Shown here: positions 52,002 to 61,367 of the stretch, piece by piece
How the letters are laid out: each line of letters opens with the position of its first letter
How positions within the stretch are numbered: position 1 is the first letter of the stretch
DNA from: Hymenobacter latericoloratus
GTDB taxonomy: Bacteria > Bacteroidota > Bacteroidia > Cytophagales > Hymenobacteraceae
DNA: 64,000 nt
Direction of reading: 5' to 3'
NCBI RefSeq assembly: GCF_014199535.1
Contig: NZ_JACHNV010000004.1
Location: forward strand, 62,001-126,000
Made by a program: the position numbers and the translations under genes
The notes under the pieces: generated by a model
Told to the model about the DNA's origin: nothing
The model's database searches: none
Seen by the model: only the letters and a program-made list of their open reading frames with translations

Positions 52002-52892
52002 ATGGCTAGCTTAAAAGAAGTTCGGAGCCGCATTACGTCGGTGCAGAGCACGCAGCAAATCACCAAAGCCATGAAAATGGTGGCGGCGGCTAAGCTGCGT
52101 CGGGCCCAGGACAATATCCTGCGCATGCGACCCTATGCCCAGCGGCTCAACAGCATTCTGGGTAACCTAACCGCCCTGGCTGGGGAAGAGGTGGTAAGTG
52201 AATACAGTGTGGTGCGCGACGTGCGCCGCGTGTTGATCATTGCTATTACTTCCGACCGTGGCTTGGCTGGTGCCTTCAACAGCAACATCTTCAAAGGCGT
52301 GAATGCTGTATTGCAAGAGCGCTACGCTACCCAGGCAGCCGCTGGCAACGTCACGGTACTGGCCATCGGCCGAAAGGCGCACGAGTATTTTGGCAAACGC
52401 CTGCCGCTGCTGGGCAACTACCAGCACGTGTTTGGCAAACTGTCTTTTGACACCGTGCGTGAGGCAGCTGAGCAGGCCATGGATGGCTTCCGGGCTGGTC
52501 AGTACGATGAAGTGGTGATGGTGTACAACGAGTTCAAGAACGTAGCCACCCAGATTGTGCGCACCGAGCAGCTGCTGCCCCTGGTGCCCGCCGAGCAGCC
52601 CGTAGGTGCCTCGGCGCTGGCCAACGCGGACTACATCTTCGAGCCTTCGAAAGAAGAAATCGTGCGTACCCTGATTCCGCAGTCGTTGAAAGTGCAGCTC
52701 TACAAGGCGGTGCTGGAAAGCAATGCCTCGGAGCACGGTGCCCGCATGACGGCCATGGACAAGGCCACGGACAACGCCGGTGAGCTGCTGAAGCAGCTGA
52801 AACTGACGTACAACCGGACGCGTCAGGCTGCCATTACCACCGAGATTCTCGAAATCGTGGGTGGTGCTGAAGCCCTGGCGGCCGGCCGATAA
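52002..52892 (+). CDS. atpG: F-type ATP synthase subunit gamma
   Basis: This 296-residue central rotor shaft of F1 has the N-terminal helix SLKEVRSRITSVQSTQQITK and the C-terminal helix NRTRQAAITTEILEIVGGAE, the two most conserved parts. It is the last gene of this operon. The catalytic beta subunit (atpD) and epsilon (atpC) are absent from the window and, as is usual in Bacteroidota, should lie elsewhere. Confidence 0.97.
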   Translation: MASLKEVRSRITSVQSTQQITKAMKMVAAAKLRRAQDNILRMRPYAQRLNSILGNLTALAGEEVVSEYSVVRDVRRVLIIAITSDRGLAGAFNSNIFKGVNAVLQERYATQAAAGNVTVLAIGRKAHEYFGKRLPLLGNYQHVFGKLSFDTVREAAEQAMDGFRAGQYDEVVMVYNEFKNVATQIVRTEQLLPLVPAEQPVGASALANADYIFEPSKEEIVRTLIPQSLKVQLYKAVLESNASEHGARMTAMDKATDNAGELLKQLKLTYNRTRQAAITTEILEIVGGAEALAAGR

Positions 52893-52912
52893 GCCTACCC
52901 CATCAAAGTGAG

Positions 52913-52947
52913 AAAAGGCCCGCCTTCTTTCGAAGGCGGGCCTTTTT
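52913..52947. terminator. Terminator after the ATP synthase operon
   Basis: AAAAGGCCCGCCTTC pairs with GAAGGCGGGCCTTTT over a short loop, followed by TATA. It is also placed to end the convergent HAD gene. Confidence 0.9.
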
Positions 52948-52966
52948 ATATGGCATAAGTTCGGGC

Positions 52967-53695
52967 CTACCGTTTCATGTACTGCCGTCGCGCCAGTTCC
53001 TTGCTTGGCTTGGGGGTAGTAGGCTGCTGCTCCAGTAGCTCCAGAATCTGTGCGGGCGTGATTTCCGTGAAATCCCGAATAATCCGCAGCGGAGCCTGAA
53101 ACTGCTCGGGTTTGAGGGTAGTGGTAAGCGCGATACAGCGCATGTTGGCTTTATAGGCTGCCTGTTCGCCTAGAATAGCATCTTCGAACACCACGCACCG
53201 CTCCGGCGGCACACCCAGTTGCCGGGCCGTGGTGGTGTACGTGTCGGCGTGGGGCTTGCCGCGCTCCACGTCGTCGGCGCCCACCACCACATCGAAATAG
53301 CGGCGCAGGTCCAGATGGTCAATGATATAGCCGATGGTATCGGCGGCGGAGCCGGTGCCGAGGCCCATTTTGAAGCCCGCCGCCCGGGCTTCCTGCAAGA
53401 AATGGCTGAGGCCAGCTATTTCTTTGCGCTTATCCCAATACAGCACCCGGTAAAGAAACTCCCGCTGATCGGCATACTGCTTAAGCTTCTTTTCGGAGAC
53501 GGAATTGGTGAAAACAGTCTGCAGAATTTTGGAGGCCGGCATACCGTTGAGCCGGGCCAGCAGGCGGCGAGCATTGGTGGTCAGGCCCAGGTCGCGAAAC
53601 AGGAGCTGGAAGGCGCGGGCCTGCACGGGCGTATTATCGATGAGGACGCCATCCATATCAAAAATGAGGGCGTAGGGCTGGGAGGTAGCAGGCAT
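52967..53695 (-). CDS. HAD-superfamily phosphatase (beta-phosphoglucomutase-like)
   Basis: This 242-residue cytoplasmic enzyme of the haloacid dehalogenase superfamily has the four motifs: LIFDMDGVLIDNTP (nucleophile and acid/base aspartates), GLGTGSAADT, the lysine region GKPHADTY and VVFEDAILGEQAA. The helical cap after motif 1 places it in the beta-phosphoglucomutase/phosphatase subfamily; the substrate could be a sugar phosphate. The start at 53695 (MPATSQPYALIFDMDG) fits; the longer frame has no such start. Confidence 0.9.
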   Translation of the reverse strand: MPATSQPYALIFDMDGVLIDNTPVQARAFQLLFRDLGLTTNARRLLARLNGMPASKILQTVFTNSVSEKKLKQYADQREFLYRVLYWDKRKEIAGLSHFLQEARAAGFKMGLGTGSAADTIGYIIDHLDLRRYFDVVVGADDVERGKPHADTYTTTARQLGVPPERCVVFEDAILGEQAAYKANMRCIALTTTLKPEQFQAPLRIIRDFTEITPAQILELLEQQPTTPKPSKELARRQYMKR

Positions 53696-53830
53696 AACGA
53701 GGGGGTAGGGAAGGGAACGGGAAATAGTCAACTACCGGCCAGTAAAGTGTGCTCGGTGCGTTGCCCACCTATGCTTACGGTCCTTGCACTGTTTTGACTG
53801 TGGACGAGCTGATTCCCAGTCCGAGCGGGT

Positions 53831-53838
53831 TATCTTTG
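53831..53838 (+). promoter_or_regulatory. TATCTTTG promoter box for the phosphatase gene
   Basis: An exact TAnnTTTG box. It places transcription near 53845, which rules out the in-frame ATG at 53784 and supports the TTG start at 53892. Confidence 0.5.
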
Positions 53839-53891
53839 CGCCCGCCGAAGCTGGCATTGCCCGCCGGGGAGCGTCACCACATCTTGTTGTT

Positions 53892-55607
53892 TTGAAGAAA
53901 AAGAGCTTAAGCCTGTTGCTGGCCGTCACGCTGGCCGTGCCCGTCTTCGCCCAGAAAGCTGGGAAACCCCTCAACCGGCCCAAGCTGGTAGTCGGGATTG
54001 TGGTGGACCAGATGCGCTATGATTATCTGTACCGCTACTGGAATAAGTACGGTTCCGGTGGATTCCGCCGGTTGCTGGGCGAAGGCTTCAGCTACGAGAA
54101 TGCCCATTACAATTACGTGCCTACCTACACCGGGCCAGGCCACGCCAGTATTTACACCGGCACTACTCCTTCGGTACACGGCATTATAGGCAACAACTGG
54201 CTGGTGCGCGAGGAAGGCAAGGGCACCTACGTGACCGAAGACAAAACCGTGCAGCCGGTCGGCGGCTCGGCCGCGGCCGGGCAACAGTCGCCGCGCCACA
54301 TGCTGACTACCACCATTACCGACGAGCTGCGCCTAGCCACCAACTTCCAGAGCAAAGTGATAGGGGTGTGCATCAAAGACCGGGGCTCGGTTCTGCCGGC
54401 CGGGCACGCGGCCAACGCGGCCTATTGGTACGATGGCGACAACGGGGCCTTCATTACCAGCACCTTCTATACCCAACAGCTGCCGGAGTGGGTAACGAAG
54501 TTCAATGCCGAAAATCGGGCCGCCAAGTACCTTGATCAGGCCTGGAATACGTTGCTGCCCATTGCGCAGTACACCGAAAGCTCGCCCGACGATGTGCCCT
54601 GGGAAGGTGCGTTTAAGGGCGAAGCCAAGCCCGTATTCCCGCACGACCTGCCGGCCCTGAGCGCGGCGCCTACCCCCGCCGTGAAAGGCAACCTGCAGGC
54701 CGCAGGTGAAAAGGCTCCGCGGGGCACACTTCGCAACCTGGACCTGATCCGCTCTACTCCATTTGGTAATTCCCTGACCCTGGATTTTGCGCTGGAAGCC
54801 ATGCGGGCCGAGCAACTGGGCCAGCGCGGGCAAACCGATTTCCTGGCCCTGAGCTTCAGCAGCACCGACTACGTAGGCCACCAGTTCGGGCCGAACTCCA
54901 TTGAGGCCGAAGATACCTACCTGCGCCTGGATCAGGAGCTGGCGCGCCTGTTTGCCTACCTCGATAAAACGGTGGGCAAGAAGCAGGCCCTGGTGTTTCT
55001 GAGTGCCGACCACGGCGCCGCTCACTCGCCCAATTTCCTGATCGACAAGAAGATTCCGGCGGGCTCCGTCGGCCCGGGCCGCATGCGCGACTCGCTGCAG
55101 CAGAAGCTGGTAGGCCTCTACGGCCCTGGCAAATGGGTGCTCAGCTACGAAAACCAGCAGGTGTACCTGAACCGCCCGCTGCTAACCGAGAAAAAGCTGG
55201 ACCTCTACCAGGTGCAGCGCGAAGTGGCCGGTATCATGCTGGGCTTCACGGGCGTTACCCGCGCTTTGGCTGCCGAGGACGTGCAGAAGTCGCACTGGGA
55301 AAGCGGGATGCTGATGTACCTGGAAAACGGCTACTATCCTAAGCGCTCCGGCGACGTGCTGGTGGTGCTGGAACCGGGCTGGCTGGAGTCGTACCAGTTC
55401 CCCGTCAACAAGGGCACAACCCACGGCTCCTCGGGCCGCTACGATACGCACGTTCCGATGGTGTTCTGGGGCTGGGGCGTAAAGCACGGCAAGTCATCAG
55501 CTCCGGCAAAGATTACCGATATTGCGCCCACCGTGGCCCGGTGGCTTCATATTCAGGAACCCGATGGTTGCACCGGGCAGCCCCTGGCGGAAGTGCTGGG
55601 CTGGTAA
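53892..55607 (+). CDS. PafA-like alkaline phosphatase (phosphodiesterase/NPP superfamily)
   Basis: This 571-residue secreted enzyme starts at TTG 53892, giving the signal peptide MKKKSLSLLLAVTLAVPVFA. The mature start (RPKLVVGIVVDQMRYDY) carries the metal-binding aspartate of the alkaline phosphatase superfamily. The nucleophile region PTYTGPGHASIYTG (77-90) has T80 as likely nucleophile, and LSADHGAAHSP and THGSSGRYDTHVPM hold further metal ligands. This matches PafA, the phosphate-independent monoesterase of Bacteroidota. It lies directly ahead of inorganic pyrophosphatase, with a word-repeat element in the gap, and both would release phosphate. Confidence 0.9.
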   Translation: MKKKSLSLLLAVTLAVPVFAQKAGKPLNRPKLVVGIVVDQMRYDYLYRYWNKYGSGGFRRLLGEGFSYENAHYNYVPTYTGPGHASIYTGTTPSVHGIIGNNWLVREEGKGTYVTEDKTVQPVGGSAAAGQQSPRHMLTTTITDELRLATNFQSKVIGVCIKDRGSVLPAGHAANAAYWYDGDNGAFITSTFYTQQLPEWVTKFNAENRAAKYLDQAWNTLLPIAQYTESSPDDVPWEGAFKGEAKPVFPHDLPALSAAPTPAVKGNLQAAGEKAPRGTLRNLDLIRSTPFGNSLTLDFALEAMRAEQLGQRGQTDFLALSFSSTDYVGHQFGPNSIEAEDTYLRLDQELARLFAYLDKTVGKKQALVFLSADHGAAHSPNFLIDKKIPAGSVGPGRMRDSLQQKLVGLYGPGKWVLSYENQQVYLNRPLLTEKKLDLYQVQREVAGIMLGFTGVTRALAAEDVQKSHWESGMLMYLENGYYPKRSGDVLVVLEPGWLESYQFPVNKGTTHGSSGRYDTHVPMVFWGWGVKHGKSSAPAKITDIAPTVARWLHIQEPDGCTGQPLAEVLGW

Positions 55608-55611
55608 CGGT

Positions 55612-55740
55612 GTTGTTCGTTTTTCGTTAGTCGTTTTCGTTGCTGGCTCAGAGAAGTTAGGCAGGCCGGAAGCGAAATGCGAAATGCGGGCAAGCAGAAC
55701 TAGTTAACAAAAACGACCAACGAATAACGAACAACCAACG
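55612..55740. repeat. Word-repeat palindrome (TTCGTTAGTCG words) before ppa
   Basis: The left half is GTTGTTCGTTTTTCGTTAGT, CGTTTTCGTTGCT; the right half is AGTTAACAAAAACGACCAAC, GAATAACGAACAACCAAC. The inner part has GCGAAATGCGAAATGCG. It ends one base before the ppa ATG. Confidence 0.7.
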
Positions 55741-55741
55741 A

Positions 55742-56323
55742 ATGGCTCATTTTAACCCCTGGCACGACGTAGCGCGTGGCGAAGACGCTCCTCAAGTTAT
55801 CAACGGCATCATCGAAATTCCGAAAGGCTCGAAGGGTAAGTACGAGCTGGACAAAGACAGCGGCCTGCTGAAACTGGACCGCGTGCTGTTCTCGGCCGTG
55901 CACTACCCGGCCGCTTACGGTTTCATTCCGCAGACCTACTGCGACGACAAGGACCCGCTGGATATTCTGGTGCTGTGCTCCGTGGACATCGTGCCCATGT
56001 GCTTGGTGGAAGCCAAGGTAATTGGCGTGATGCAGATGATTGACCAGGACGAGGAGGACGATAAAATCATTGCCGTGGCCGCCAACGACGTATCGGTGAA
56101 CCACTACAACGATATTGCAGACCTGCCCCCGCATACCCTGCTGGAAATGCAGCGCTTCTTTGAGGATTACAAAGCCTTGGAGCACAAACAGGTAACTGTG
56201 GAGCGTTTCATGGGCCGCGAAGACGCTTACCGCATCATCGAGGAAAGCATCAAGCTCTATAATGAAACCTTCCCGAAAGGCAACCCCCAAGATGCCGTAG
56301 ACGTACAAGAAGCCCTGAGCTAA
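55742..56323 (+). CDS. ppa: Inorganic pyrophosphatase
   Basis: This 193-residue cytoplasmic family I pyrophosphatase hydrolyses pyrophosphate to phosphate, pulling biosynthesis forward. The conserved residues are in [38 protein letters not shown] (the metal-binding aspartates), and [21 protein letters not shown]. The start ATG is set directly after a word-repeat element. A GC-rich hairpin follows. Confidence 0.97.
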   Translation: MAHFNPWHDVARGEDAPQVINGIIEIPKGSKGKYELDKDSGLLKLDRVLFSAVHYPAAYGFIPQTYCDDKDPLDILVLCSVDIVPMCLVEAKVIGVMQMIDQDEEDDKIIAVAANDVSVNHYNDIADLPPHTLLEMQRFFEDYKALEHKQVTVERFMGREDAYRIIEESIKLYNETFPKGNPQDAVDVQEALS

Positions 56324-56350
56324 CCCTACTACCGCTACACATCCACACCA

Positions 56351-56391
56351 CAGCAGCCCCCGGCCGCCCTTTTGGCGCCGGGGGCTGCTGC
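56351..56391 (+). terminator. GC-rich hairpin after ppa
   Basis: CAGCAGCCCCCGGC pairs with GCCGGGGGCTGCTG around a short loop. The following T-run is poor. Confidence 0.6.
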
Positions 56392-56479
56392 GTTCTATGG
56401 CTCGCCCGGCGGGGGTAGGGGCCGGGCGGAAGCTCAAGCGTAGCATCTTTTTCCGGGTTACTCTGCGTATGAGGATCCT

Positions 56480-57163
56480 ATGCCAAACCACCCGCCAAAA
56501 TCCAAGTTCCTACGATTTCTCTACGAAAACAGCCTGCTGCTGGTGGGCTCCTCGCTGGTGCTGGCTACCCTGGTTGGGCAGTTTTTCACGGGCTGGCACG
56601 ACTACAACTCCGACCTGGAGGAAATGGGCCTCCTACCCCTGACGGCCGGGCAGTACGTTGGCTCGGGCCATTTTCTGGAAGCCACCTTCGAGAACTGGGA
56701 AAGTGAGTTTCTGCAGATGGGCCTGTACGTGGTCCTGACCATCTGGCTGCGGCAGCGAGGCTCCTCGGAGTCGAAAAAGCTTTACGAGGAAGAAGATGTT
56801 GACAAGGAGCCGGACCCTGCCAAGCCGGATGCTCCCGGCCCGGTGAAACGGGGCGGCTGGCAACTAGCCCTCTACCGCCGCTCGCTGAGTCTGGCGTTTT
56901 TCCTGTTGTTTTTCGGGTCGGTGTGGCTGCACGCTAAAGGCGGGGCCGAGGTGTACAGCCTGGAGCAGGTGCAGCAGGGCAAACCCGCCGTAACCCTGCT
57001 GGAGTATCTGACCACAAGCCGCTTCTGGTTTGAGTCGTTGCAGAACTGGCAAAGCGAGTTTCTGTCGATAGTCTCCCTGGTGGGCCTGTCCATCTTTCTG
57101 CGTCAGCACGGCTCCCCTGAGTCGAAGCCGGTGGATACCGCGCACAGCGAAACCGGTCGGTAG
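56480..57163 (+). CDS. DUF6766-like membrane protein
   Basis: This 227-residue protein has about four hydrophobic segments, the first two with LLLVGSSLVLATLVGQFFTGW and LQMGLYVVLTIWLRQRGSSESK. The second half repeats the same pattern: FWFESLQNWQSEFLSIVSLV, then IFLRQHGSPESK. It is therefore an internal duplication, and each half carries a conserved NWxSEFL and an RQxGSxESK motif. The layout matches DUF6766 proteins as I recall them. It lacks any recognised catalytic site; the role is unknown. Confidence 0.65.
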   Translation: MPNHPPKSKFLRFLYENSLLLVGSSLVLATLVGQFFTGWHDYNSDLEEMGLLPLTAGQYVGSGHFLEATFENWESEFLQMGLYVVLTIWLRQRGSSESKKLYEEEDVDKEPDPAKPDAPGPVKRGGWQLALYRRSLSLAFFLLFFGSVWLHAKGGAEVYSLEQVQQGKPAVTLLEYLTTSRFWFESLQNWQSEFLSIVSLVGLSIFLRQHGSPESKPVDTAHSETGR

Positions 57164-57226
57164 GCATGCTGTATCTTGGGCCTGCCAAGGGCGGCCAGTG
57201 CCCTTGCAGCATCTGAGGGGTTCCGT

Positions 57227-58153
57227 ATGCCGTCACGCCGTTTGTTGCCAACCGTTGCCCGCGGGCTGGGTGCCGCTGCCCGGCACCTGACGGATGCCGT
57301 GCTCTACAGCAGCATCTGGCTGTCGGTGGCGGCTCTGGGCCTGATGTGGACTACATTTCTGTTTTGGCGGGTACACATTCCGCCGCAGCTGGGCGGCCTG
57401 ATTTTTTCCGCCACCCTGTTTTTATATAACCTCGACAGTGTGCTGCCTTACAAGCAGGGCCAGCAACCCGGGCTCTCCCAACGGAAACAATGGATGCGCC
57501 AGCACCGGCGCCTGCTGGTAGGCGTCGCGCTGGTGGCGGGCATTGTTGCCGGCGTATTGTTTCTGCTGGATGCCCGGTTGCATCTCACCCTGTTTCTAGG
57601 GCACCTGGGGGCTATATCGGTGCTTTATTCTATGCCGCTGGTCAGGCGGGGCGGCCGCTGGTGGGCCCTGCGCGACTTGCCCCTGCTAAAGGTATTCCTG
57701 ATTGGCTACGTTTGGGCGGCCGTAACCGTCTGGATTCCGGCCTTGTACCTGGGGCGAGGGGTAGGGGAGCCGGTCGTGCTGGTGCTGTTTCTGCGCCGCT
57801 TTTTGTTTGTTCTGGCCCTGGCTTTCGTCTTCGACATCCGGGACTACACCAAAGACCGCCTGACCGGAACCCGCACATTTCCGGGCGTATTCGGGATTCA
57901 GACCACCAAATATGTGGCCCTGGGCGCGCTATTGGTGGCGGCGGGGCTGGTGCCGCCCGGTGCCCCGGCCGGCCACGAAGCTGCCTTACGCCTGCCCCTG
58001 CTGGTAGCGGCCTTGGTTGTCTGGTTTGCCGAAGAATCGAGGCCCGACTACTACTTTGCTCTGCTCACCGATGGCGTGCTGCTGGTGCAGTTTCTGGCCG
58101 TGTGGTGGGCCACCAACGGCCAGACCGTAAGCACGGAAGCCGTGTTTCGGTGA
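57227..58153 (+). CDS. UbiA-like prenyltransferase family membrane protein
   Basis: This 308-residue protein with eight or nine hydrophobic helices resembles the UbiA superfamily, which attaches prenyl chains to aromatic or other acceptors. The two aspartate motifs are represented by FLYNLDSVLPYK (helix 2 end) and FDIRDYTKDRLTGTRTFPGV (a clear DxxxD-type motif followed by the typical TFP-G-V). The first motif is weaker than the usual NDxxDxxxD. The acceptor is unknown. ATG 57227 is chosen over the open frame from 57176. It is convergent with nnrD. Confidence 0.75.
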   Translation: MPSRRLLPTVARGLGAAARHLTDAVLYSSIWLSVAALGLMWTTFLFWRVHIPPQLGGLIFSATLFLYNLDSVLPYKQGQQPGLSQRKQWMRQHRRLLVGVALVAGIVAGVLFLLDARLHLTLFLGHLGAISVLYSMPLVRRGGRWWALRDLPLLKVFLIGYVWAAVTVWIPALYLGRGVGEPVVLVLFLRRFLFVLALAFVFDIRDYTKDRLTGTRTFPGVFGIQTTKYVALGALLVAAGLVPPGAPAGHEAALRLPLLVAALVVWFAEESRPDYYFALLTDGVLLVQFLAVWWATNGQTVSTEAVFR

Positions 58154-58179
58154 GAGTGAACCAGGCGCCCTTCAGCTGT

Positions 58180-59703
58180 TCATAGCAGGGGAGTGGAAGC
58201 CGTAAGCTCCTGCAAAGCCCGGCCAATAAAGTCTGCTAAGTCGCCGGCCACGAGGCCCGCCTGCCCGGTTTCCCGGGCGGCCAGGTCGCCGGCGCGGCCG
58301 TGCGCATAGAGGCCCAGCAGGGCTGCATCGAGGGGCGAAAGACGCTTGTCAGCCCGCAAAGCCAGCAGTACGCCCGTTAGCACATCGCCACTACCGCCAG
58401 TGGCCATGCCCGGGTTGCCGGTGCTGTTGAAGTAGAGCGTTCCATCGGGGGTAGCCAAGGCCGTGTACGCACCTTTCAGCACGCAGTAGCAGCGGTATTG
58501 TTGGGCAAATGCGCGCAACTGCTCCAGCCGGTGGTAATCGTCGCGGGCGGGCTGGCCTACCAGCCGCTCAAACTCCTTGGGGTGCGGGGTTAGCAGCGAA
58601 TCGGGGGGTAACAGACCGAGCAGGTCCGGGTTGGTCCCCAGCAGGTTCAGCGCGTCGGCATCCAGCACCAGCGGCACGGTGGCCTTGCGCAGCAGCTGGC
58701 GCAGCACTTCCCGCGTGGCGTCTTCCTGGCCCAGCCCCGGCCCGATACCCACGGCCGCGTAGGGCTTCAGGTCGGGCAGTTCGGTTACAAAGTCCGTGGC
58801 CGGGTCCGTCAGGGCCATGGCTTCGGGTACTGCTGTCTGCACAATACCGTAGCCCACGGCCGGCACCCCAACCGTCAGCAGGCCGACTCCGGCGCGCAGG
58901 CAGGCTTTCGAGGCCAGTACTGCGGCGCCTATCTTGCCGCGGCTGCCGGCTAGCAGCAGCGCGTGCCCAAAGGTACCTTTGTGGCTGAACTTGCTCCGGG
59001 CGGGCAGGCGGCCGGCGAGGAAATCTGCATCCACGAAAAAGTTATCCACAGGCAAATTGTGGATAAAGGTTGGGTCGAGGCCAATGGGTAGGACCAGCCA
59101 TTCGCCTACCCAGCCAGCATTCTGGGGAAGCAAAAAGGCCAGTTTGGGCAACTCAAAGCTAACGGTGTAGCGCGCCCTGGTAACAGCACTGTCGGGAGGC
59201 TGCGGGGAGTTGGCAAACAAGCCGGACGGAATATCCACCGCCACCACGCAGGCGCCGGAGCTGTTCAGGTGCTGCACCACATCGGCGGCGGTGCCGGACA
59301 GAGGCCGGCTCAAACCTGTACCAAATAGTGCATCCAGCACCAACGCATTGGGCGCAAGCGTGGGCAGCCGTTTCGGGTTCAGCGCCTGGCAAACCAGCTC
59401 CGGGGGCAGGCGCTGGCGGTTCAGCTGAAAATCAGCGGAATATTTGCTGGCCGGCAGCAGCCACACCCGGGCCCGAAAACCCTCCTGGTACAGCCGCCGG
59501 GCAATGGCCAGCCCGTCGCCGCCATTGTTGCCGGGGCCGCAGAAGATGTGCAGCGGGCGGGCCGGATCGGCGGCGAGGCGAGCCAGCAGCCACTCGCAAA
59601 AAGCGGCGGCGGCTCGTTCCATGAGCTCGTCGGAGCGAATGCCCTGGGCCTGCATAGTGGCCTGATCGGCTTGGGAGGTCTGGGCGGCAGTCAGGATTTT
59701 CAT
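58180..59703 (-). CDS. nnrD: Bifunctional NAD(P)H-hydrate repair enzyme
   Basis: This 507-residue protein fuses the NAD(P)HX epimerase (N-terminal, about 1-215) and the ADP/ATP-dependent dehydratase (about 225-500), which repair hydrated NADH and NADPH. The first half shows CGPGNNGGDGLAIARRLY and LDALFGTGLSRPL. The second has HKGTFGHALLLAGS, GIGPGLGQED, LTPHPKEF and GNPGMATGGSGDVLTG, the substrate- and nucleotide-binding motifs. The length and order are those of the usual bacterial fusion. Confidence 0.95.
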   Translation of the reverse strand: MKILTAAQTSQADQATMQAQGIRSDELMERAAAAFCEWLLARLAADPARPLHIFCGPGNNGGDGLAIARRLYQEGFRARVWLLPASKYSADFQLNRQRLPPELVCQALNPKRLPTLAPNALVLDALFGTGLSRPLSGTAADVVQHLNSSGACVVAVDIPSGLFANSPQPPDSAVTRARYTVSFELPKLAFLLPQNAGWVGEWLVLPIGLDPTFIHNLPVDNFFVDADFLAGRLPARSKFSHKGTFGHALLLAGSRGKIGAAVLASKACLRAGVGLLTVGVPAVGYGIVQTAVPEAMALTDPATDFVTELPDLKPYAAVGIGPGLGQEDATREVLRQLLRKATVPLVLDADALNLLGTNPDLLGLLPPDSLLTPHPKEFERLVGQPARDDYHRLEQLRAFAQQYRCYCVLKGAYTALATPDGTLYFNSTGNPGMATGGSGDVLTGVLLALRADKRLSPLDAALLGLYAHGRAGDLAARETGQAGLVAGDLADFIGRALQELTASTPLL

Positions 59704-59711
59704 AGCTTGCC

Positions 59712-59719
59712 TATACTTG
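59712..59719 (+). promoter_or_regulatory. TATACTTG promoter-like box
   Basis: A one-mismatch TAnnTTTG box. It favours ATG 59743 over the in-frame ATG at 59722 for the following lipoprotein. Confidence 0.35.
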
Positions 59720-59742
59720 CGATGCGGTTAACCAGGACGATA

Positions 59743-60528
59743 ATGCAAAAATTTTCTTGGGGGTTTGTGCTCCTGCTGGGGGTAGGAGCCTGTTCCGAAA
59801 CCCCACCACAAACCCCGGCCGCCAGCACAGCCCCGGCCGTTCAGGTGGCCCCCGCCGCTGCAATCCGCGTCCGCACGTTGAGGGCCGAACAGCTGCCGGA
59901 CCCTGCCCTGCTCCCGCCGGGCCAGCTGCTGGAAGCTCGGCAGTGGCAGGATAGCCGCGGCGAAAACCTGCTGCTGATTACCCGGCGCGGCCCATTCCAT
60001 GAAAAGACAACCGAGTACACCGACGAGGAATCGGGCGTGGAGCTGTTTGCCCGGCAGTACGTGCGGCAGGCCGCGGGCCGCTGGCAGGAGCTCTGGCGCA
60101 TGCAGGATGCCATCCGGAACTGCGCTTTTGATATGTGGTTGGGGCCGCTGCCGGGCTCTACCTCCATCACGGACCTGAACGCCGACGGCGAAACCGAAAC
60201 CACGCTGGTGTATCAGCTCACCTGCCGCAGCGACGTCAGCCCCTCGAACTTAAAGCTGATTATGCACGCCGGCCGCCGAAAATACGCCCTGCGGGGCCAA
60301 ACGATAGTGCAGTACGACTCCGTGCCGCTGGCCCAGCGCGCCCCGGCCAATCCGTGCTGCGTGGATACCCTCAGCGAAGCCGAGCTGGATGCTCCCGAAG
60401 GCTACGAGCTATACGCGGGGCGCTACGAGAACGAAAAAGATTTTCGGGGAGCTCCGCCGGAATTGCTGCGCTACGCCCGGCAACAGTGGCGCAAGTGGAG
60501 CCTGCAGGACCAGGGCGGGCAGTTGTAA
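59743..60528 (+). CDS. Lipoprotein resembling M949_RS01915-type proteins
   Basis: This 261-residue protein has a lipoprotein signal with C17 (GVGAC) and an Ala/Pro-rich linker (about 18-45). The domain includes ITDLNADGETETTLVYQLTC and VSPSNLKLIMHAGRRKYALR, patterns I associate with a family labelled M949_RS01915 surface-polysaccharide biosynthesis protein, a name that rests on little evidence. The DxNxDGxxE segment could bind calcium. It stands alone, and the role is unknown. Confidence 0.65.
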   Translation: MQKFSWGFVLLLGVGACSETPPQTPAASTAPAVQVAPAAAIRVRTLRAEQLPDPALLPPGQLLEARQWQDSRGENLLLITRRGPFHEKTTEYTDEESGVELFARQYVRQAAGRWQELWRMQDAIRNCAFDMWLGPLPGSTSITDLNADGETETTLVYQLTCRSDVSPSNLKLIMHAGRRKYALRGQTIVQYDSVPLAQRAPANPCCVDTLSEAELDAPEGYELYAGRYENEKDFRGAPPELLRYARQQWRKWSLQDQGGQL

Positions 60529-60618
60529 GCGGGCAGCAGGGGTAGGGCTGGGTTAAACTTCTGGCCCGACTGCTGCGTTTTCACTGTACCCGACCTTTTA
60601 TCCAACCCTTCACAACCC

Positions 60619-61080
60619 ATGCAAACCTGGAACGATGTTATCCGGCTGGCCAACCACGGCAGTCCGGCTCCCGATAAGCGCGTAGAAAAAACCGATGCCG
60701 AGTGGCGCGCTCAGCTTACGCCCGAGCAATACCACGTTACCCGCCAGCACGGCACCGAGCGCGCCTTTACGGGCGAGTACTGCGAGGCCCACGAAGCCGG
60801 CCTGTACGCCTGCGTGTGCTGCGGCACCCCCCTCTATGATTCGCGCACGAAGTTCGAGTCGGGCACGGGCTGGCCGAGCTTCACGCAGCCGGTGCAGGAA
60901 AACGCCATCCGATACAAGAAGGACACCAGCTACGGCATGACCCGCGTGGAAGTGCTCTGCAACGTCTGCGACGCCCACCAGGGCCACGTTTTCCCCGACG
61001 GGCCGCCGCCCAGCGGCCTGCGCCTGTGCATCAACTCGGCCGCCATTAAGCTGGTAACTGAGCCGGCCCAGGTGGGGTAG
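60619..61080 (+). CDS. msrB: Peptide methionine (R)-S-oxide reductase
   Basis: MsrB repairs methionine-R-sulfoxide in proteins with electrons from thioredoxin. The protein has 153 residues with no signal, so it is cytoplasmic. Two zinc-binding pairs are visible (CVCC and CNVC), together with [30 protein letters not shown] (with the catalytic cysteine in RLCIN) and SAAIKL. The start ATG 60619 gives the usual N-terminal helix. Two hairpins follow. Confidence 0.97.
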   Translation: MQTWNDVIRLANHGSPAPDKRVEKTDAEWRAQLTPEQYHVTRQHGTERAFTGEYCEAHEAGLYACVCCGTPLYDSRTKFESGTGWPSFTQPVQENAIRYKKDTSYGMTRVEVLCNVCDAHQGHVFPDGPPPSGLRLCINSAAIKLVTEPAQVG

Positions 61081-61096
61081 CGTTGGGATTGTGCAG

Positions 61097-61133
61097 GAAC
61101 GTCATGCTTCGGCTGTGCCTCTGCATGACGTTC
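61097..61133. repeat. Short hairpin related to the GTCATGCTGAG repeats
   Basis: GAACGTCATGC (61097-61107) pairs with GCATGACGTTC (61123-61133). The core GTCATGC and TGCTTCGGCT resemble the outer ends of the 1857-1948 element, so it may be a shortened copy. Confidence 0.55.
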
Positions 61134-61167
61134 TTCTTGTTACTCTGTTCCTACCCCTGTTAATTGG

Positions 61168-61202
61168 TAAAAGCCTCTTTGCTACAGGCAAGGAGGCTTT
61201 TC
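61168..61202. terminator. Terminator after msrB
   Basis: AAAAGCCTCTTTGC pairs with GCAAGGAGGCTTTT with one mismatch and a short loop; A- and T-runs flank it. Confidence 0.75.
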
Positions 61203-61367
61203 CTGTTAAGGAGGGGTAGCAATTTTGGCAGGGGCCGTCAGAAAGGGATTAGGATGCTTGACGCTGCCATTTTTCTCCCGATTTTCGCAGCCCGCTTCAC
61301 TGAACTGCTTCCGCTACGGCGTTGTTTCAGTTTGTTATTCCACCCTACTATACTACCCACCCCACCT

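Noticed and set aside
52892..52966. Missing atpD/atpC as a deletion
   Set aside because: A clean terminator follows atpG, and beta/epsilon genes are commonly located elsewhere in Bacteroidota.
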